A stretch of DNA of 64,000 bases from Eriocheir sinensis (GCF_024679095.1 NW_026111172.1:346354-410353); one strand, 5' to 3'; numbered from the stretch's first letter, positions 20,404 through 30,803 are shown. Notes: generated by a model not told the origin, from the letters alone. Translations and numbers: made by a program.

Positions 20404-21035
20404 ATGCAATATTGTTGTCCAATAGTATGCATCATGCGGGGTAGCCTAGTATTAAACACATTATGGTGGGTGACAATGAAAAAAGAAAGAAGTCTCTGGG
20501 TGATCCAGAGCATGAGATTCTCTGAACATCAACCAAGAGAAGATATGGAGACGAAAATTGAAGTAACAGATTCTTCAAGAAGTAGCCATCAAGAATGCGA
20601 ATCACTTAATGAAGTCTCAATGGAGATTGATATTCCTCAGAGCAATGAATCTTCTGTTAGTTTAAAGAATGAGGCTCAGTCTGTGCCACATATTCTGATA
20701 GAAGCAATAGAAACTCTGGGCAATGAAAGAACTATCTTGGCCCTAAAAAAGCTGAAGGAGCGTCTCCAATCCACGAAAACTTCAAATCAGCTTAACAGCT
20801 TGATTTTTTGCTTAAATGTACTAAATGTAAAGAAAGGTGGATGTGGCCGTGGAAGAATTCCATGCCAGCCATTTCCATCTCAAGAAGAGGACCGGGTGTG
20901 TCAAGAGGAGCTACAGCTTTATTAAAAGGACGAAGACCCGCAGGTGTCGTGTCTAACACGAAGCGCCCCCGCAGCATGGCTCAAAATGTTCTTAACAATG
21001 TTGCACATGCTAAATCACGTGGCACAGGACACTAA
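20404..21035 (+). pseudogene. Unrecognised ORF pair, probable broken gene or retrocopy
   Basis: Open frame 20404-20925 (173 residues) has an acidic Ser-rich region followed by a helix-like segment (HILIEAIETLGNERTILALK). From about 20808 a different frame reads to 21035 with a basic Gly/Arg-rich stretch (RRGPGVSRGATALLKGRR) and a C-terminal AKSRGTGH. Reading the first frame up to about 20810-20850 and then the second gives one plausible protein, so I infer a small frameshift, but no homologue was recognised and no introns are evident. No poly(A) follows. It could be a host exon, a retrocopy, or part of a transposase-associated gene. Confidence 0.35.
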
Positions 21036-21268
21036 GGTCCATATTCTAAAACTAGTAATGTTATCCTATGTTTGTTTGTACATTACTTGTAAAGTGAATG
21101 AGGAATTTTCTTTTAGGAAGTAGTTGGGCCTCTTGAGACAGTTTCTGGGCAGTGAGATTCTATAATTGTTATCTGTGCTTCTAAAAGTGTTTTCTATGTC
21201 AAAAATGCAATGTTAAATACTTCATTTATGAAGCTCAAAGGCATATATAGGTAGTCTTTATAATATAT
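21036..21268. other. AT-rich flank of Gypsy element 1
   Basis: Nothing coding is seen. The last bases (TATAATATAT) are the insertion site of the LTR element. Confidence 0.5.
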
Positions 21269-21788
21269 TGTTACGAATGTGCTGTATGTGAATGATTGTA
21301 TGTGTAATGTGATGAAATTGTAGCATGATGCAATGTTAGCTCAGTATGATGCAACTCTACTTGTTGGGACAAGAGAGACAGAGGGGAGCCCGGGGCCTCC
21401 GGCCGCCGGGCAGGAAGTGCTGAGTCGGCAGAGTGGAGAGGCGCTGAGGAGTAGTTGAGGGTGGCGTGTCTGGGCTTAGAGAGTGTTGAGCTGCTCCGCT
21501 CGCGAGCTGTGTGCATCCGGTGTGCCTGTCTGCCGTGCCCCTGTACTGTGCCTGATTAACTAACTGTTCTGTGCCCTTGGAAGTTGCTGTACTGTGTGAG
21601 GAACCTAGCTGTCATTAAACTAGAACTTAGTGTTGAACGTGTATCCTTTGTGCCCTGCCTCGTTCCCGCCTCCCCTCGGTGTTCGGCGTGGGCCGCTGTG
21701 AGTGACTGGTGCCCGTGTGGTTGTTCTGGTGGGGATTACGCCACCTGCCTGCCCGTGGATGGTGTGTGGTAGGGGGGGTGGCGTAACA
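21269..21788 (+). repeat. 5' LTR of Gypsy element 1
   Basis: 520 bp, begins TGTTACGA and ends GGCGTAACA. Contains ATTAAA at 21614-21619, a possible polyadenylation signal. Differs from the 3' LTR by a 4 bp indel and a few substitutions. Confidence 0.92.
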
Positions 21789-21790
21789 CT

Positions 21791-21808
21791 TGGTGTCAAA
21801 GGAGTGGG
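21791..21808 (+). other. Primer-binding site, tRNA-Leu-like
   Basis: TGGTGTCAAAGGAGTGGG lies two bases after the LTR and is complementary to a tRNA 3' end of the ...TGACACCA type, as in tRNA-Leu. It would prime minus-strand DNA synthesis. Confidence 0.65.
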
Positions 21809-21857
21809 ATATAAGTGAACAGTGGATATAAGTGAACAGTGAAGCGCGCCGAGTGTC

Positions 21858-22250
21858 ATGGCGTCCCCCAATGGTCGCCGTGAGGGTTAGGAGACGGGCA
21901 AGGCCGAGGCTGACCCGGGTGAGGTGAAGCCGGGCCAGATGGAATTGTTCGCTGCCATGCTGGCCAGTATGAGGCAGGATTTGGATCAGAGGGCAGACGA
22001 GAGGGCACGCGAGCAGGCTCAGAGGGCAGAAGAGAGGGCCCGCGCGCAGGCTCAGAGGGCAGAAGAGAGGGCACGCGAGCAGGCTCTGAGGGCAGAAGAG
22101 AGGGCAGACGAGCAGGCCCGCCATCTTGCCGAGGTCCTCCAGAGCTGTTTCTCGTCGCTGAAGGTGGAAACCCAGCAGTACACCGACCAGGGCTGCGACA
22201 GCGCGAGGAGTGAACGGCTGGAGGAGGTGCGGACTGCGGACCCCGGAAGG
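21858..22250 (+). pseudogene. Gag N-terminus with coiled coil (Gypsy element 1)
   Basis: ATG at 21858; a TAG at 21888-21890 interrupts after 10 codons and the frame then stays open. The main feature is a charged heptad-like repeat (AEERAREQAQR units, five or so copies, about 21970-22120) predicted to form a coiled coil, comparable to the repeat region in the gag at 60030. After about 22250 the meaningful frame shifts to that of 22210-23610. Confidence 0.65.
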
Positions 22251-23490
22251 CGAGGTCCGAGGCCTGAGGGAGGCGGAGAGGCAGCTGCGAGAGGTGGCAC
22301 CGTCGCACGCGGAGGAAGAAGGCTCAGCTCTGGCAGGAAGCGCCGGGGCGGCGGTCCTGCAGGGGCCTATCTGGGGCTCCTGGCAAGGACTCCTGGAGCC
22401 TGGTAGCGTCGTGGAGGAACCAGTAGCTGCCGCAGGAGGTTGGGGAGCCCCCGCCTCGTTGCCTCCCTCACCCCCACCCTCTCCTCCATGCCAGCCGGCT
22501 CGCAGGTCACGTAGTCCGCTCTCTCTCCCATGGCAGCAGCGAGAGGTGGCAATGTGGTGCGGGGAGGAACAAGAACGGTCACGTGTGCTGGCGGCGGGTG
22601 CACGGGTGGCGGACTGGTGGGGCTCCGCGTGGGGCCCCTGGCAAGGGCCCCTGAAGCCTGGTGGCGTCGTGGCGGAGCCGGTGGAGGCTGCAGGAGGCTG
22701 GGGAGCCGTCGAAGCCGCTCCTTTGGGTCCAGCTGGTGCTGGAGTCGGAGCCATTAACCCTGCCTCGTTGCCTCTCTCACCGCCTCCCTCTCCGCCATGC
22801 CGGCCGGCTTGCAGCCCACGTGGTCCGCCCGCTCCCCGCTGCAGCCCCTCATCCTCCCGGAGCTCAGGGAGGCTTAAGCCAGCGGGGCACGACGGGAAGT
22901 TGGCATGGGAGGCCCAGTTCAAGATGCCAGCTGCTGCCCAGGGCTGGGGCGAGGATGAGAAGGCGCTGCAGCTGACAACAGCGCTACGGGGCTCAGTGGA
23001 CGGGCCCGGCCGCTTGGTGGGGAGCGCCGAGAGGACCTTGGGGCGGCCTGACATGCCGGCCGCTACACGACTCCAGGACGCGCCACAGAGGCTGTGTGGC
23101 GTCACGGGGCACTGCGTGCAGTCTGAGGGCCCAGTGGAGGCTCGTATCGGCGTAGGCAGCGCTGTGGAGCGCCGGCCGATGGACGTCGCCGATCGAGACG
23201 AGCCGTGCGTGCTGGGCCTCGACTACCTGCCGCAGGACGAGGCCTGTGCCGACCTTGGACGGGAGCTGGAGAGGCTGCGCGGACAGGCGCCTTTGCTCCC
23301 GAAGGTCGGCTGTGCAGAGGTAGTCGCGGCGGAGCAACTGCACCTTGCCCCGGGGACGGAGGCCAGGGTCCTGTGTTGTCGGTCGGATGCGATGCCAGCG
23401 GAAGGCACGGTGGAGTCCACGGAGGGCCTGCAGCTGCCTGATGGTGTGGCAGCCGGACGGAGTCTCGAAGGAGCGGGGAGTCAGTCACGG
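22251..23490 (+). pseudogene. Pro/Gly-rich region, capsid remnant and first protease-like segment
   Basis: In the frame 22210-23610: two imperfect copies of a Pro-rich segment (PLSPPPSPPC, at about 22465 and 22775), then a gag capsid fragment (GKLAWEAQF, GWGEDEKALQL near 22900-22985), jumping directly to a protease region (RLCGVTGHCVQSEGPVEARI at about 23087-23150, then DEPCVLGLDYL near 23200). The match to RLCGVTGHYAELRGPV in the intact pol at 61760 shows the family. The catalytic DTG segment is missing at this position. Confidence 0.7.
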
Positions 23491-24413
23491 TGCTGGTGGC
23501 TAACTCCTCCGACGAGGCTCGGAAAGTACCCGCTGGTGCCAAGCTGGGCACCTGTGAAGAGGTGGAACAACAAGAGGAAGCGTCGGGGAGCGCGGAGTCG
23601 GCCGCTGTGAGGCCGCTGCCCGACTTCCTGGAGGATTCGGCGCACCGGAGCGCCGCTCACCTGACGGAGGCGCAGACGAGGGTGCGCCACACCCTGGCTC
23701 AGTGCGCGGACGTGTTCAGCGGGGGTGGAGTGGACCTGCTGGGCTGCACGGGGTTGGTGAAGCACAACATCAGCACGGGAAATGGTGCACCCACCAGGAG
23801 CCCGCCCCGACGTGTCGTGCCGGCCAGGCGGGAGGAACTGCAGCGCGCCGTCAACGAGCTGGCGGCGCAGGGGGTGATGGAGCGGACAGACAGTCCGTGG
23901 CCCTCAACAGTCGTTCTGGATATGAAGAAGAACGGCACGCAGCACTTCTGTGCAGACTGCCGGGCGCTGAGGGACGAGACTGGCGAGGACTCTCACCCCC
24001 TGCCGTGGACCGACGACGCGCTGACGAGGGCCTTGGAGTTCGGGGCATTGACGACAATCAGCGGCCTAGCGGCGGCCGCCCCGCCCTGCCATGACCTCCG
24101 GGGCCGGATGGCGAAGGTGAAGATGAAGGCAGCGTCGATGAAGGCGAGCCCGGAGGGTCTCCGTGGCTCGTACGGGGGCTGTGGCAAGAGGAGGCATAGG
24201 TGCAGTCGGTGCCTGGGGGAGCGAAGGACGCGTTCCCTCGACCGGCTGAGCCCCGACGCCCTCCAGCCGCGCTGTAAGGACTGTGGCCAGTCAGGCCACC
24301 GCTTGAGTGCCTGTCCCAGGCCCAGGGACGCGGCGCGGGCGGGAAGCGCGGACGGGCTGGAGAAGGGAGCCGACCTCCAGCCGTCTCCCGCCCTCGGGCC
24401 CCGCCTTGTGTAA
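23490..24413 (+). pseudogene. RT N-terminal edge fused to gag zinc-knuckle region
   Basis: 307-residue open frame of chimeric content. Residues 1-190 match the pre-RT and first RT block of Gypsy pol (RPLPDFLEDS, ADVFSGG, SPPRRVVPARREELQRAV, GVMERTDSPWPSTVVLDMKKNG, DCRALRDE) and stop at ALTTISGL, before the RT catalytic core. From about 24090 it switches to a gag C-terminus with C-x2-C clusters and a knuckle CKDCGQSGHRLSACP (about 24274-24318). This order, RT before zinc knuckle, is the reverse of a normal element and marks an internal rearrangement. Confidence 0.7.
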
Positions 24414-24469
24414 GCTGCCGCCGCCCGACCAGCGTGTTGCCAGTGGGAGGCTTAGCAGTTGTAGCCACG

Positions 24470-25391
24470 ACGCGTGACAGTGGACACCGGGGGCTGAGGA
24501 GTGCTCGGCGCGGCCTGACCCGGGGTAGTGTGTGCTGCTGGAAGGGCCAGTGGAGGCTCGTATCGGCGTAGGCAGCGCTGTGGAGCGCCGGCCGATGGAC
24601 GTCGCCGATCGAGACGAGCCGTGCTTGCTGGGCCTCGACTACCTGACGCAGGCCAGTAAGGCTCGTGGTGGCCTCGGACGGGAGCTGGAGAGGGTGACCG
24701 GAATGGTGCCCTTTGCTTCCAGGAGGTTTTCGAGCATGGCTGCGTGGGGAGGTAGTCACGGCTGAGCGAGGGCACCTTGCCCCGAGGGTGGAGGCCAGGA
24801 GCCGGTGTCGACTGTCCCGAGCGTCACGTGGAGTGGATGGCGTGGAAGAGCCCACTGAGGACTGGCGGGTGGTCGACGGCGTGGCTGACAGGCGGAGCCC
24901 CTTGGGGGCGCGAGAAGAGACTGTGGAGGACGTGGTGGAGGACAGACTGATTTATGTGTATTGCATGTATTTTTCTGTGTTCAATGTTCGGCCGGGAGCT
25001 CAGGCTACCGGTGGATTTGGCCACGGGGCAGCCCCCCCGACGTGAGCTTGCCCACCGTCACCTCTGGCTTCTCAGCGGCACTGCAGGAAAGCCTGGCTGA
25101 GGTGCACCGACGCCCGTGGGGCAAGCTCAAGGTGGCAGGCCAGGCCATGAAATGAAGGAGACATACGACCGGCGTAAGAGGGACGTGAGCCCCAGCAGCA
25201 GCGAAGGGGACGTGTCAGAGGTCGACCACGGGGCGAACGAGAACAGGGGCGGTGCGGGCGAAGCGGCAGATGTCAGTGACGACCCTGAGCAAGTACTTGG
25301 GGCCGACGACGCGGCTCTGGGTGCCACCGCCCGCATCCCAGCGGCGCCCTCGGCGAGAGAGGCGTCGGCCGGGATGGTTAAGAGACTTTAG
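24470..25391 (+). pseudogene. Second protease-like segment and integrase C-terminal remnant
   Basis: TVDTG at about 24478 (protease active-site triplet, followed by an extra G that shifts the frame), then a ~105 bp segment almost identical to 23118-23225 (protease flap region). Near 25065-25200 the frame reads SAALQESLAEVHRR and KETYDRRKRDV, typical of the C-terminal end of Gypsy integrase, followed by an acidic tail to 25391. The intervening RT, RNase H and integrase core are absent. Confidence 0.6.
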
Positions 25392-25473
25392 TGATGTCCC
25401 AGGGGACTGATTAGTTTGATTAATTTCATGTTTTGTTTGTTGAATGTTGGGGCAGCCGGGTCGACTGCCTTCT

Positions 25474-25487
25474 GAAGGGGGAGATAG
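25474..25487 (+). other. Polypurine tract of Gypsy element 1
   Basis: GAAGGGGGAGATAG directly before the 3' LTR, the expected primer of plus-strand synthesis. Confidence 0.8.
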
Positions 25488-25999
25488 TGTTACGAATGTG
25501 CTGTATGTGAATGATTGTATGTGTAATGTGATGAAATTGTAGCATGATGCAATGTTAGCTCAGTATGATGCAACTCTACTTGTTGGGACAAGAGAGACAG
25601 AGGGGAGCCCGGGGCCTCCGGCCGCCGGGCAGGAAGTGCTGAGTCGGCAGAGTGGAGAGGCGCTGAGGAGTAGTTGAGGGTGGCGTGTCTGGGCTTAGAG
25701 AGTGTTGAGCTGCTCCGCTCGCGAGCTGTGTGCATCCGGTGTGTCTGTCTGCCGTGCCCCTGTACTGTGCCTGATTAACTAACTGTTCTGTGCCCTTGGA
25801 AGTTGCTGTACTGTGTGAGGAACCTAGCTGTCATTAAACTAGAACTTAGTGTTGAACGTGTATCCTTTGTGCCCTGCCTCGTTCCTCCCCTCGGTGTTCG
25901 GTGTGGGCCGCTGTGAGTGACTGGTGCCCGTGTGGTTGTTCTGGTGGGGATTACGCCACCTGCCTGCCCGTGGATGGTGTGTGGTAGGGGGGGTGGCGT

Positions 26000-26003
<4 letters not shown>
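25488..26003 (+). repeat. 3' LTR of Gypsy element 1
   Basis: 516 bp, TGTTACGA...GTAACA; nearly identical to 21269-21788. Confidence 0.92.

Positions 26004-26088
<85 letters not shown>
26004..26088 (+). repeat. (AT)n microsatellite
   Basis: About 42 AT units between the 3' LTR of element 1 and the interior of element 2. Apparent Ile-Tyr repeat peptides across it are artefacts. Confidence 0.95.
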
Positions 26089-26089
<1 letters not shown>

Positions 26090-27282
26090 AAACGCCAGGG
26101 GCAGCAGTCCAGCTGGGGCTATCTGGGGCCCCTGTCAAGGACCCCTGGCTGCCGCAGGAGGTTGGGGAGCCAACGGAGCCGCTTCCTTGGGTCCAGCTGG
26201 CGCCGGAGTCGGACCCATTCACCCCACCTGGCGGCCTCCCTCACCCCCTCCCTCTCCTTCATGCCAGCCGGCTCGCAGGCCACGTGGTCCGCTCTCTTTC
26301 CCCATGCAGCCCCTTAGCTTCCCGCCGTTCGGAGAGGCAGCGGCGAGAGGTGGCAACGTCGTGCGCGGAGGAACAAGAAGCGTCACATGTGCTGGCGGCG
26401 GGTGCCGGGGTGGCGAACTGGCGGGGCTCCTGGCAAGGGCCCCTGAAGCCTGGTGGCGTCGTGGCGGAGCCGGTGGAGGCTGCAGGAGGCTGCGGAGCAA
26501 TCGGAGCCGCTCCCTTGGGTCCAGCTGGTGCTGGAGTCGGACCCATTCACCCCGCTTCGTGGCCTCTCTCACCGCCTCCCTCTCCGCCATGCTGGCCGGC
26601 TTGCAGCCCACGTGGTCCGCCGTCTCCCCCCTGCGGCCCCTCAGTCTCCCGGCGCTCAGGGAGGCTTAAGCCAGCGGAGCACGACGGGAAGCTGGCATGG
26701 GAGGCCCAGTTCGATATGTCAGCTGCTGCCCAGGGCTGGGGCGACGCTGAGGAGGCGCTGCTGCGGGGCTCAGTGGACGAGCCAGGCCGCTTGGCGGTGG
26801 GCGCCGAAAGGACCTTGGGGCGGCCTGACATGCTGGGCGCCACACGACTCCAGGACGCGCAACAGAGGCTGTGTGGCGTCACGGGGCACTGTGTGCAGTC
26901 CAAGGGCCCAGTGGAGGTTCGTATCGGCGTGGGCAGCGCTGTGGAGCGCCGGCCGGTGGACGTCGCCGATCGAGACGAGCCGTGCGTGTTGAGCCTCGAC
27001 TACCTGACGCAGGGCGAGGATGGTGCCGACCTTGAACGGAAGCTGGAGAGGCTGCGCGGACAGGCGCCTTTGCTTTTGGAGGTTGGCTGTGCAAAGGTAG
27101 TCGCGGCTGAGCGACTGCACCTTGCCCCGGGGATGGAGGCCAGGGTCTGGTGTTGCCGGTCGAGCGCGGTGCCAGCGGAAGGCACAGTGGAGTCCACGGA
27201 GGGCCTGCAGCTGGCTGATGGTGTGGCAGCCGGACAGTCTCGAAGGAGCGGGGGAGGAGTCAGTCACGGTGTTGGTGGCTAA
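26086..27282 (+). pseudogene. Gag/protease-like open frame of Gypsy element 2
   Basis: 398-residue frame: Pro/Gly-rich sequence, capsid fragment GKLAWEAQFDMSAAAQGWGD (about 26690-26745), then RLCGVTGHCVQSKGPVEVRI and DEPCVLSLDYLTQ (about 26868-27010). Layout equals that of 22251-23490 in element 1 without its frameshifts. It lacks the protease DTG triplet, so no activity is expected from this frame alone. Confidence 0.65.
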
Positions 27283-27838
27283 CTCCGACGAGGCTCGGAA
27301 AGTACCCGCTGGTGCCAAGCTGTGTACCTGTGAGGAGGTGGAACGACAGGAGGAGGCGCCGGGGAGCACGGAGTCGGCCGCTGTGAGGCCGCTACCCGAC
27401 TTCCTGGTGGATTTGGCGCACCGGAGCGCCGCTCACCTGACGGAGGCACAGACGGAGGTGTGCCACACCCTGGCTGGGTGCGCGGAAGTGTTCAGCGGGG
27501 GTGGTTTGGACCTTCCATGACCTCCGGGGCCGGATGGCGAAGGTAAAGATGAAGGCAGCGTCGAGGAAGGCGAGCTCGGAGGGTCTCCATGGCTCGTGCG
27601 GGGGCTGTGGCGAGAAGAGGCACAGGCGTAGTCGGTGCCCGGGGGAGCGAGGGACGCGTTCCCTCGACTGACTGAGCTCCGAAGCCCTCCAGCCTCGCTG
27701 TAAGGATTGTGGCCAGTCTGGCCACCGCTCGAGCGCCTGCCCCAGGCCCAGGGACGCGGCGCGGGCGGGAAACGTGGACGGGCTGGAGAAGGGGGCCGAT
27801 TTCCAGCCGTCTCCCGTCCTCGGGCCCCGCCTTTTGTA
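27262..27838 (+). pseudogene. RT edge joined to zinc-knuckle region, element 2
   Basis: Reads LVANSDEARKVPAGAKL, RPLPDFLVD, AEVFSGGGLDL, then breaks at about 27515 into the same CCATGACCTCCGGGGCCGG junction sequence used in element 1, followed (in another frame) by knuckle sequence CKDCGQSGHRSSACP (about 27702-27746). The junction point on the RT side differs from element 1. Confidence 0.6.
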
Positions 27839-27889
27839 AGCTGCCACCGCCTGACCAGCGCGTTGCCAGTGGGAGGATTAGCAGATGTA

Positions 27890-28372
27890 GCCACGTCGCG
27901 TGACAGTGGACACCGGGGCTGAGGAGTCCTCGGCGCGGCCTGACACGGGGTAGTGTGTGCTGCTCGGGGGGCCAGTGGAGGATTGTGCCGGCGTGAGCAG
28001 CGCGGTGGAGCGGCTGCCGGTGGACGTCGCCGGGCGTGGAAGAGCCTTGCTTGCTGGGCCTTGACTACCTGACGCAGGCCAAGGCTTGTGGTGGCCTCGG
28101 ACGGGAGCTGGAGAGGGTGACCGGACAGGTGCCCTTTGCTTCCGGAGGTTTTCGAGCTTGGCTGCATGGGGCGGTAGTCACGGCCGGGCGAGGGCACCTT
28201 GCCCCTAGGGTGGAGGCCAGGAGCCGGTGTCGACTGTCCCCAGAGTTGCGTGGAGCGGACGGCGTGGGAGAGCCCACTGAGGACTGGCGGCTGGTCGACG
28301 GCGTGGCTGACAGGCGGAGCCCCTTGGGGGCGCGAGAGGAGACTGTGGAGGCCGTGGTGGAGGACTGATTTA
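27890..28372 (+). pseudogene. Second protease-like segment, element 2
   Basis: TVDTGAEES at about 27905 has an intact DTG triplet. A diverged version of the repeated protease segment follows (27972-28075), then sequence parallel to 24700-24930 of element 1. Frameshifted in several places. Confidence 0.55.
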
Positions 28373-28448
28373 TTTGTATTCCATGTATTTTTGTGTGTTG
28401 CATGTTGGGGCAGTCGGATCGACTGCTTCTTTAAGGGGGGGGGGATAG

Positions 28449-28948
28449 TGTTAGGCCAGGGGTATATTTTTTGGGGTATGTGTTGTTTGTGTGGGGGGTG
28501 CTGGTTTGGGGCGCAGAGGATTGGTGATGGCCGGCGGCATGGGGTGCATCGCGGCGGCCGGGCCGAGAGCCGCCGGCCGCGCCGCGGGGCATGAGACAGC
28601 TCAACTGCCAGAGACGAGAGACGTGCGCCGCTTGTCTCCGTGCCCCTGCGTGCTCTGCCCGCTTTTGTGAGCCCTGTGCTGTGTCCGTGCCCCTCTCTGA
28701 GTACTGGGAGTTACTGTGCCTTGTAAACCAGTGTTTTGTACGTGTCAGCGCTGTTAAGTAAAGTGGAAAACCCGCTCTGTGAGCCTTTTTGCCCTGCCTT
28801 GCCCGCTCGTGGTGTGTTGGCGGCCCAGTGGAGTGTCAGCGTGGTGTTTCTTGCTGTTCTGGGTTGTTCACGGCCCGTTGTGTGGTGGTCTGGGGTTGAG
28901 GCACACCGCCTCCCCGTGCTTGGAGTGTGGTGTGCGGGCCGGTGGTGT

Positions 28949-28950
<2 letters not shown>
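28449..28950 (+). repeat. 3' LTR of Gypsy element 2 (divergent)
   Basis: About 502 bp, starts TGTTAGGCC after a G-rich polypurine tract and ends GGTGGTGTAA, where CA is expected but overwritten by (AT)n. Organisation resembles LTR 1 (GTTAAGTAAAGTGG, then CCTTTTTGCCCTGCC), but most of the sequence is different. Confidence 0.75.

Positions 28951-29041
<91 letters not shown>
28951..29041 (+). repeat. (AT)n microsatellite
   Basis: About 45 AT units joining LTR 2 and the hAT element. Confidence 0.95.
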
Positions 29042-29042
<1 letters not shown>

Positions 29043-29044
29043 TA

Positions 29045-29481
29045 TGGGATTCAGCCGGTTCGCACCGATTCGCGAGAACCTGTTCATGGAATTTCTTTAA
29101 TCCCGAGAACCGGTTGTTACTGTTAGCTTAAATCAGGGGTACTCAATTTTTCCCCCATGAACACCTTTTACTTATCACTTATTTTGGTAAACCCTCCATA
29201 AATCTGTTACTGGCTTTTGATAGTAAAAAACACGACTAAAACCAAATTTGATGTCGGGTCAAGCCGAACACGGGTTCAAGACGAAAGTGGCATCACCGAT
29301 TCGAACGAGAGCACCGTTACAAAGGCTACACCGACAGCAACCACTGCCAGCTGGTTTTGTTTACTTGAATTACTTCCCCTTCACGGCAACCAGCTGTCAT
29401 CCCCCTCACCTGTGTCTTCCTCTGATAATCTCACAGGACTTCCCCAGGGCTCATAATGATCTTCAGATCTTTGCGGCCCTG

Positions 29482-29513
<32 letters not shown>

Positions 29514-30803
29514 AGCAACATTTCTGCAGACACCACTGTAGCTGGTAGGATTTTTTTTTTTTGATGCTGTAGCTATTATTTTCTGTAGTCACGCATCACA
29601 ATATATGGAAAGGTGATCTTAAATATGTCAAGATCACTTTGATAACCGTTTGAATCTATAAATATGCCATATATAGGCATAGGGCCGAGACACAAAATAA
29701 GCCCAATAGACTTTTGATGCATTCTGATCAACCATGTAGTTATTGAAAACATTGTCGTGCTGATGGATGGGGTCAAATAGAATAAAAAGTGGCAGAGGCA
29801 AGGCTGACATGACGAAAACAAAATATTTATTGAAAATAGAATGTGCATGGATTTAACAATATATGATAATAATAGTGTTACAAATAATAATATCCTGTGA
29901 TTCCGCAAACTGTACAGAAGGCAAAAAATATTATCAACACTATTGCAGTCAGTTCTGCCGAGGCAGAAAGTGACTTTTCAAGAATGAACATTATATACAC
30001 AGATAGGAGAAGCCGCCTTTTAGTGGAAAATGTAGCAAACTTGATGACAATTAATCTTATTGGTCTCCCATTAGATTCATGGGATGCCTTTCATTTTGTC
30101 AAAAAATGGCTTAGAAAAAAAAAACAGTGCTGATGACAACAGGGTGAAAAAAAAGGCTAAAGACTATGATGACAATCAAGTGGCTATTTGGAATTTTTTA
30201 CAATGAAAGATCACGAATAAAAGACTTAATTAAGCTAAAGCATTTTCCTTATTATTTTTCCTTTTCAAAAAGGTAACATGTAATGTAAATGCAGTATTCA
30301 AACACATGTCAACTATAAACTGATATTACCCCTCACAAGTAAAGGTTGCTTAATAATATGCAGCGAAAAAAAAAAAAAAAAAAAAAAGCATTACTAATAA
30401 ACTAATTATAAAAAATTTGAAGCACAGAAAATATATATTTCATAATTGCAAACAGTTGTTATAAAAATGTTAGCACAATATTATCACAACTGGTAATAGT
30501 CTAATGAATAACATTTGCAACTACCCAAACATTTTAATAGTCATTAAGCATATACTGTCTGCTCAGTATTAATTATGCTTTAAGCATTATTTGGACTTTT
30601 TTTTTAAAGTTGGAAAAATAACTAAAATCAATAATTTGACTTGCTAGACTGTAGCGTGTGGCAACCCAAAGATCAATCTTTGCACTTACATCGGGCCAAC
30701 CAGCATGGTTTGCTTATAGAGACTGTGATAGTGAGAAGTCCTGTTGTTAGCGAGTCCTGGAGTGAGAGAACCTGTTCTTAAAAAAAAATGAATCCCACCA
30801 CTG
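29045..30803 (+). mobile_element. hAT-type DNA transposon, decayed
   Basis: The left end (TGGGATTCAGCCGG...GAGAACC, from 29045) and the right end (GAGAACCTGTTCTTA...AATCCCACCACTG, 30766-30803) are mutually inverted, with shared CAGTGGTGGGATT-like and GGTTCTC motifs; the outermost bases on the left are replaced by (AT)n. A transposase C-terminal fragment lies inside (29897-30133). hAT target duplications are 8 bp, but both flanks are (AT)n, so none can be recognised. The rest of 29060-29890 and 30134-30765 is AT-rich and non-coding, with an (AAC)n at 29482-29513. Confidence 0.7.
29897..30133 (+). pseudogene. hAT transposase C-terminal dimerisation fragment
   Basis: 78 residues: TIAVSSAEAESDFSRMNIIY, then RSRLLVENVANLMTINLIG and WDAFHFVKKWL. 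The S(A/S)AE-x-x-FSxMN signature followed by a leucine-rich helix and a terminal VxxWL is the dimerisation region at the C-terminus of hAT transposases. The catalytic part upstream is lost, so this is a relic. Confidence 0.75.

Larger units (their letters stand above)
21269..26003 (+). mobile_element. Gypsy-type LTR element 1, rearranged and non-autonomous
   Basis: Two LTRs (21269-21788 and 25488-26003) flank a 3.7 kb interior. A tRNA-Leu-like primer site follows the 5' LTR and a purine tract precedes the 3' LTR. The interior holds gag coiled coil, capsid-like and protease-like segments, the N-terminal edge of RT, then zinc knuckles and a second protease-like segment, then an integrase C-terminal remnant. 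The RT catalytic core, RNase H and integrase core are absent, so it can only move in trans. LTR similarity implies a recent insertion. The putative 4 bp target duplication ATAT is uninformative within (AT)n. Confidence 0.85.
26089..28950 (+). mobile_element. Gypsy-type LTR element 2, 5'-incomplete relative of element 1
   Basis: Interior 26089-28448 runs parallel to 22300-25487 of element 1, with the same odd order: Pro-rich region, capsid remnant, protease-like segment, RT edge, zinc knuckle, second protease-like segment. The RT edge is shorter here, breaking at 27517. A polypurine tract (28429-28448) precedes an LTR of clearly different sequence (28449-28950). No 5' LTR is present. Most of the integrase remnant of element 1 is missing. 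Confidence 0.8.

Noticed and set aside
21627..23105. 492-residue minus-strand frame over Gypsy element 1
   Set aside because: Antisense to gag and LTR; Pro/Ser/Cys-rich shadow without domain features. The sense strand carries recognisable gag and protease blocks.
24058..24855. 265-residue minus-strand frame
   Set aside because: Antisense shadow of the zinc-knuckle and protease region.
29136..29155. CAGGGGTACTCAATTTTT as an independent hAT left end
   Set aside because: It resembles a Charlie-type terminus, but no matching inverse or duplication was found. The TGGGATTCAGCCGG end at 29045 pairs better with 30803.
29576..29908. 110-residue minus frame in the hAT element
   Set aside because: AT-rich hydrophobic shadow; the only supported coding is the plus-strand transposase fragment.
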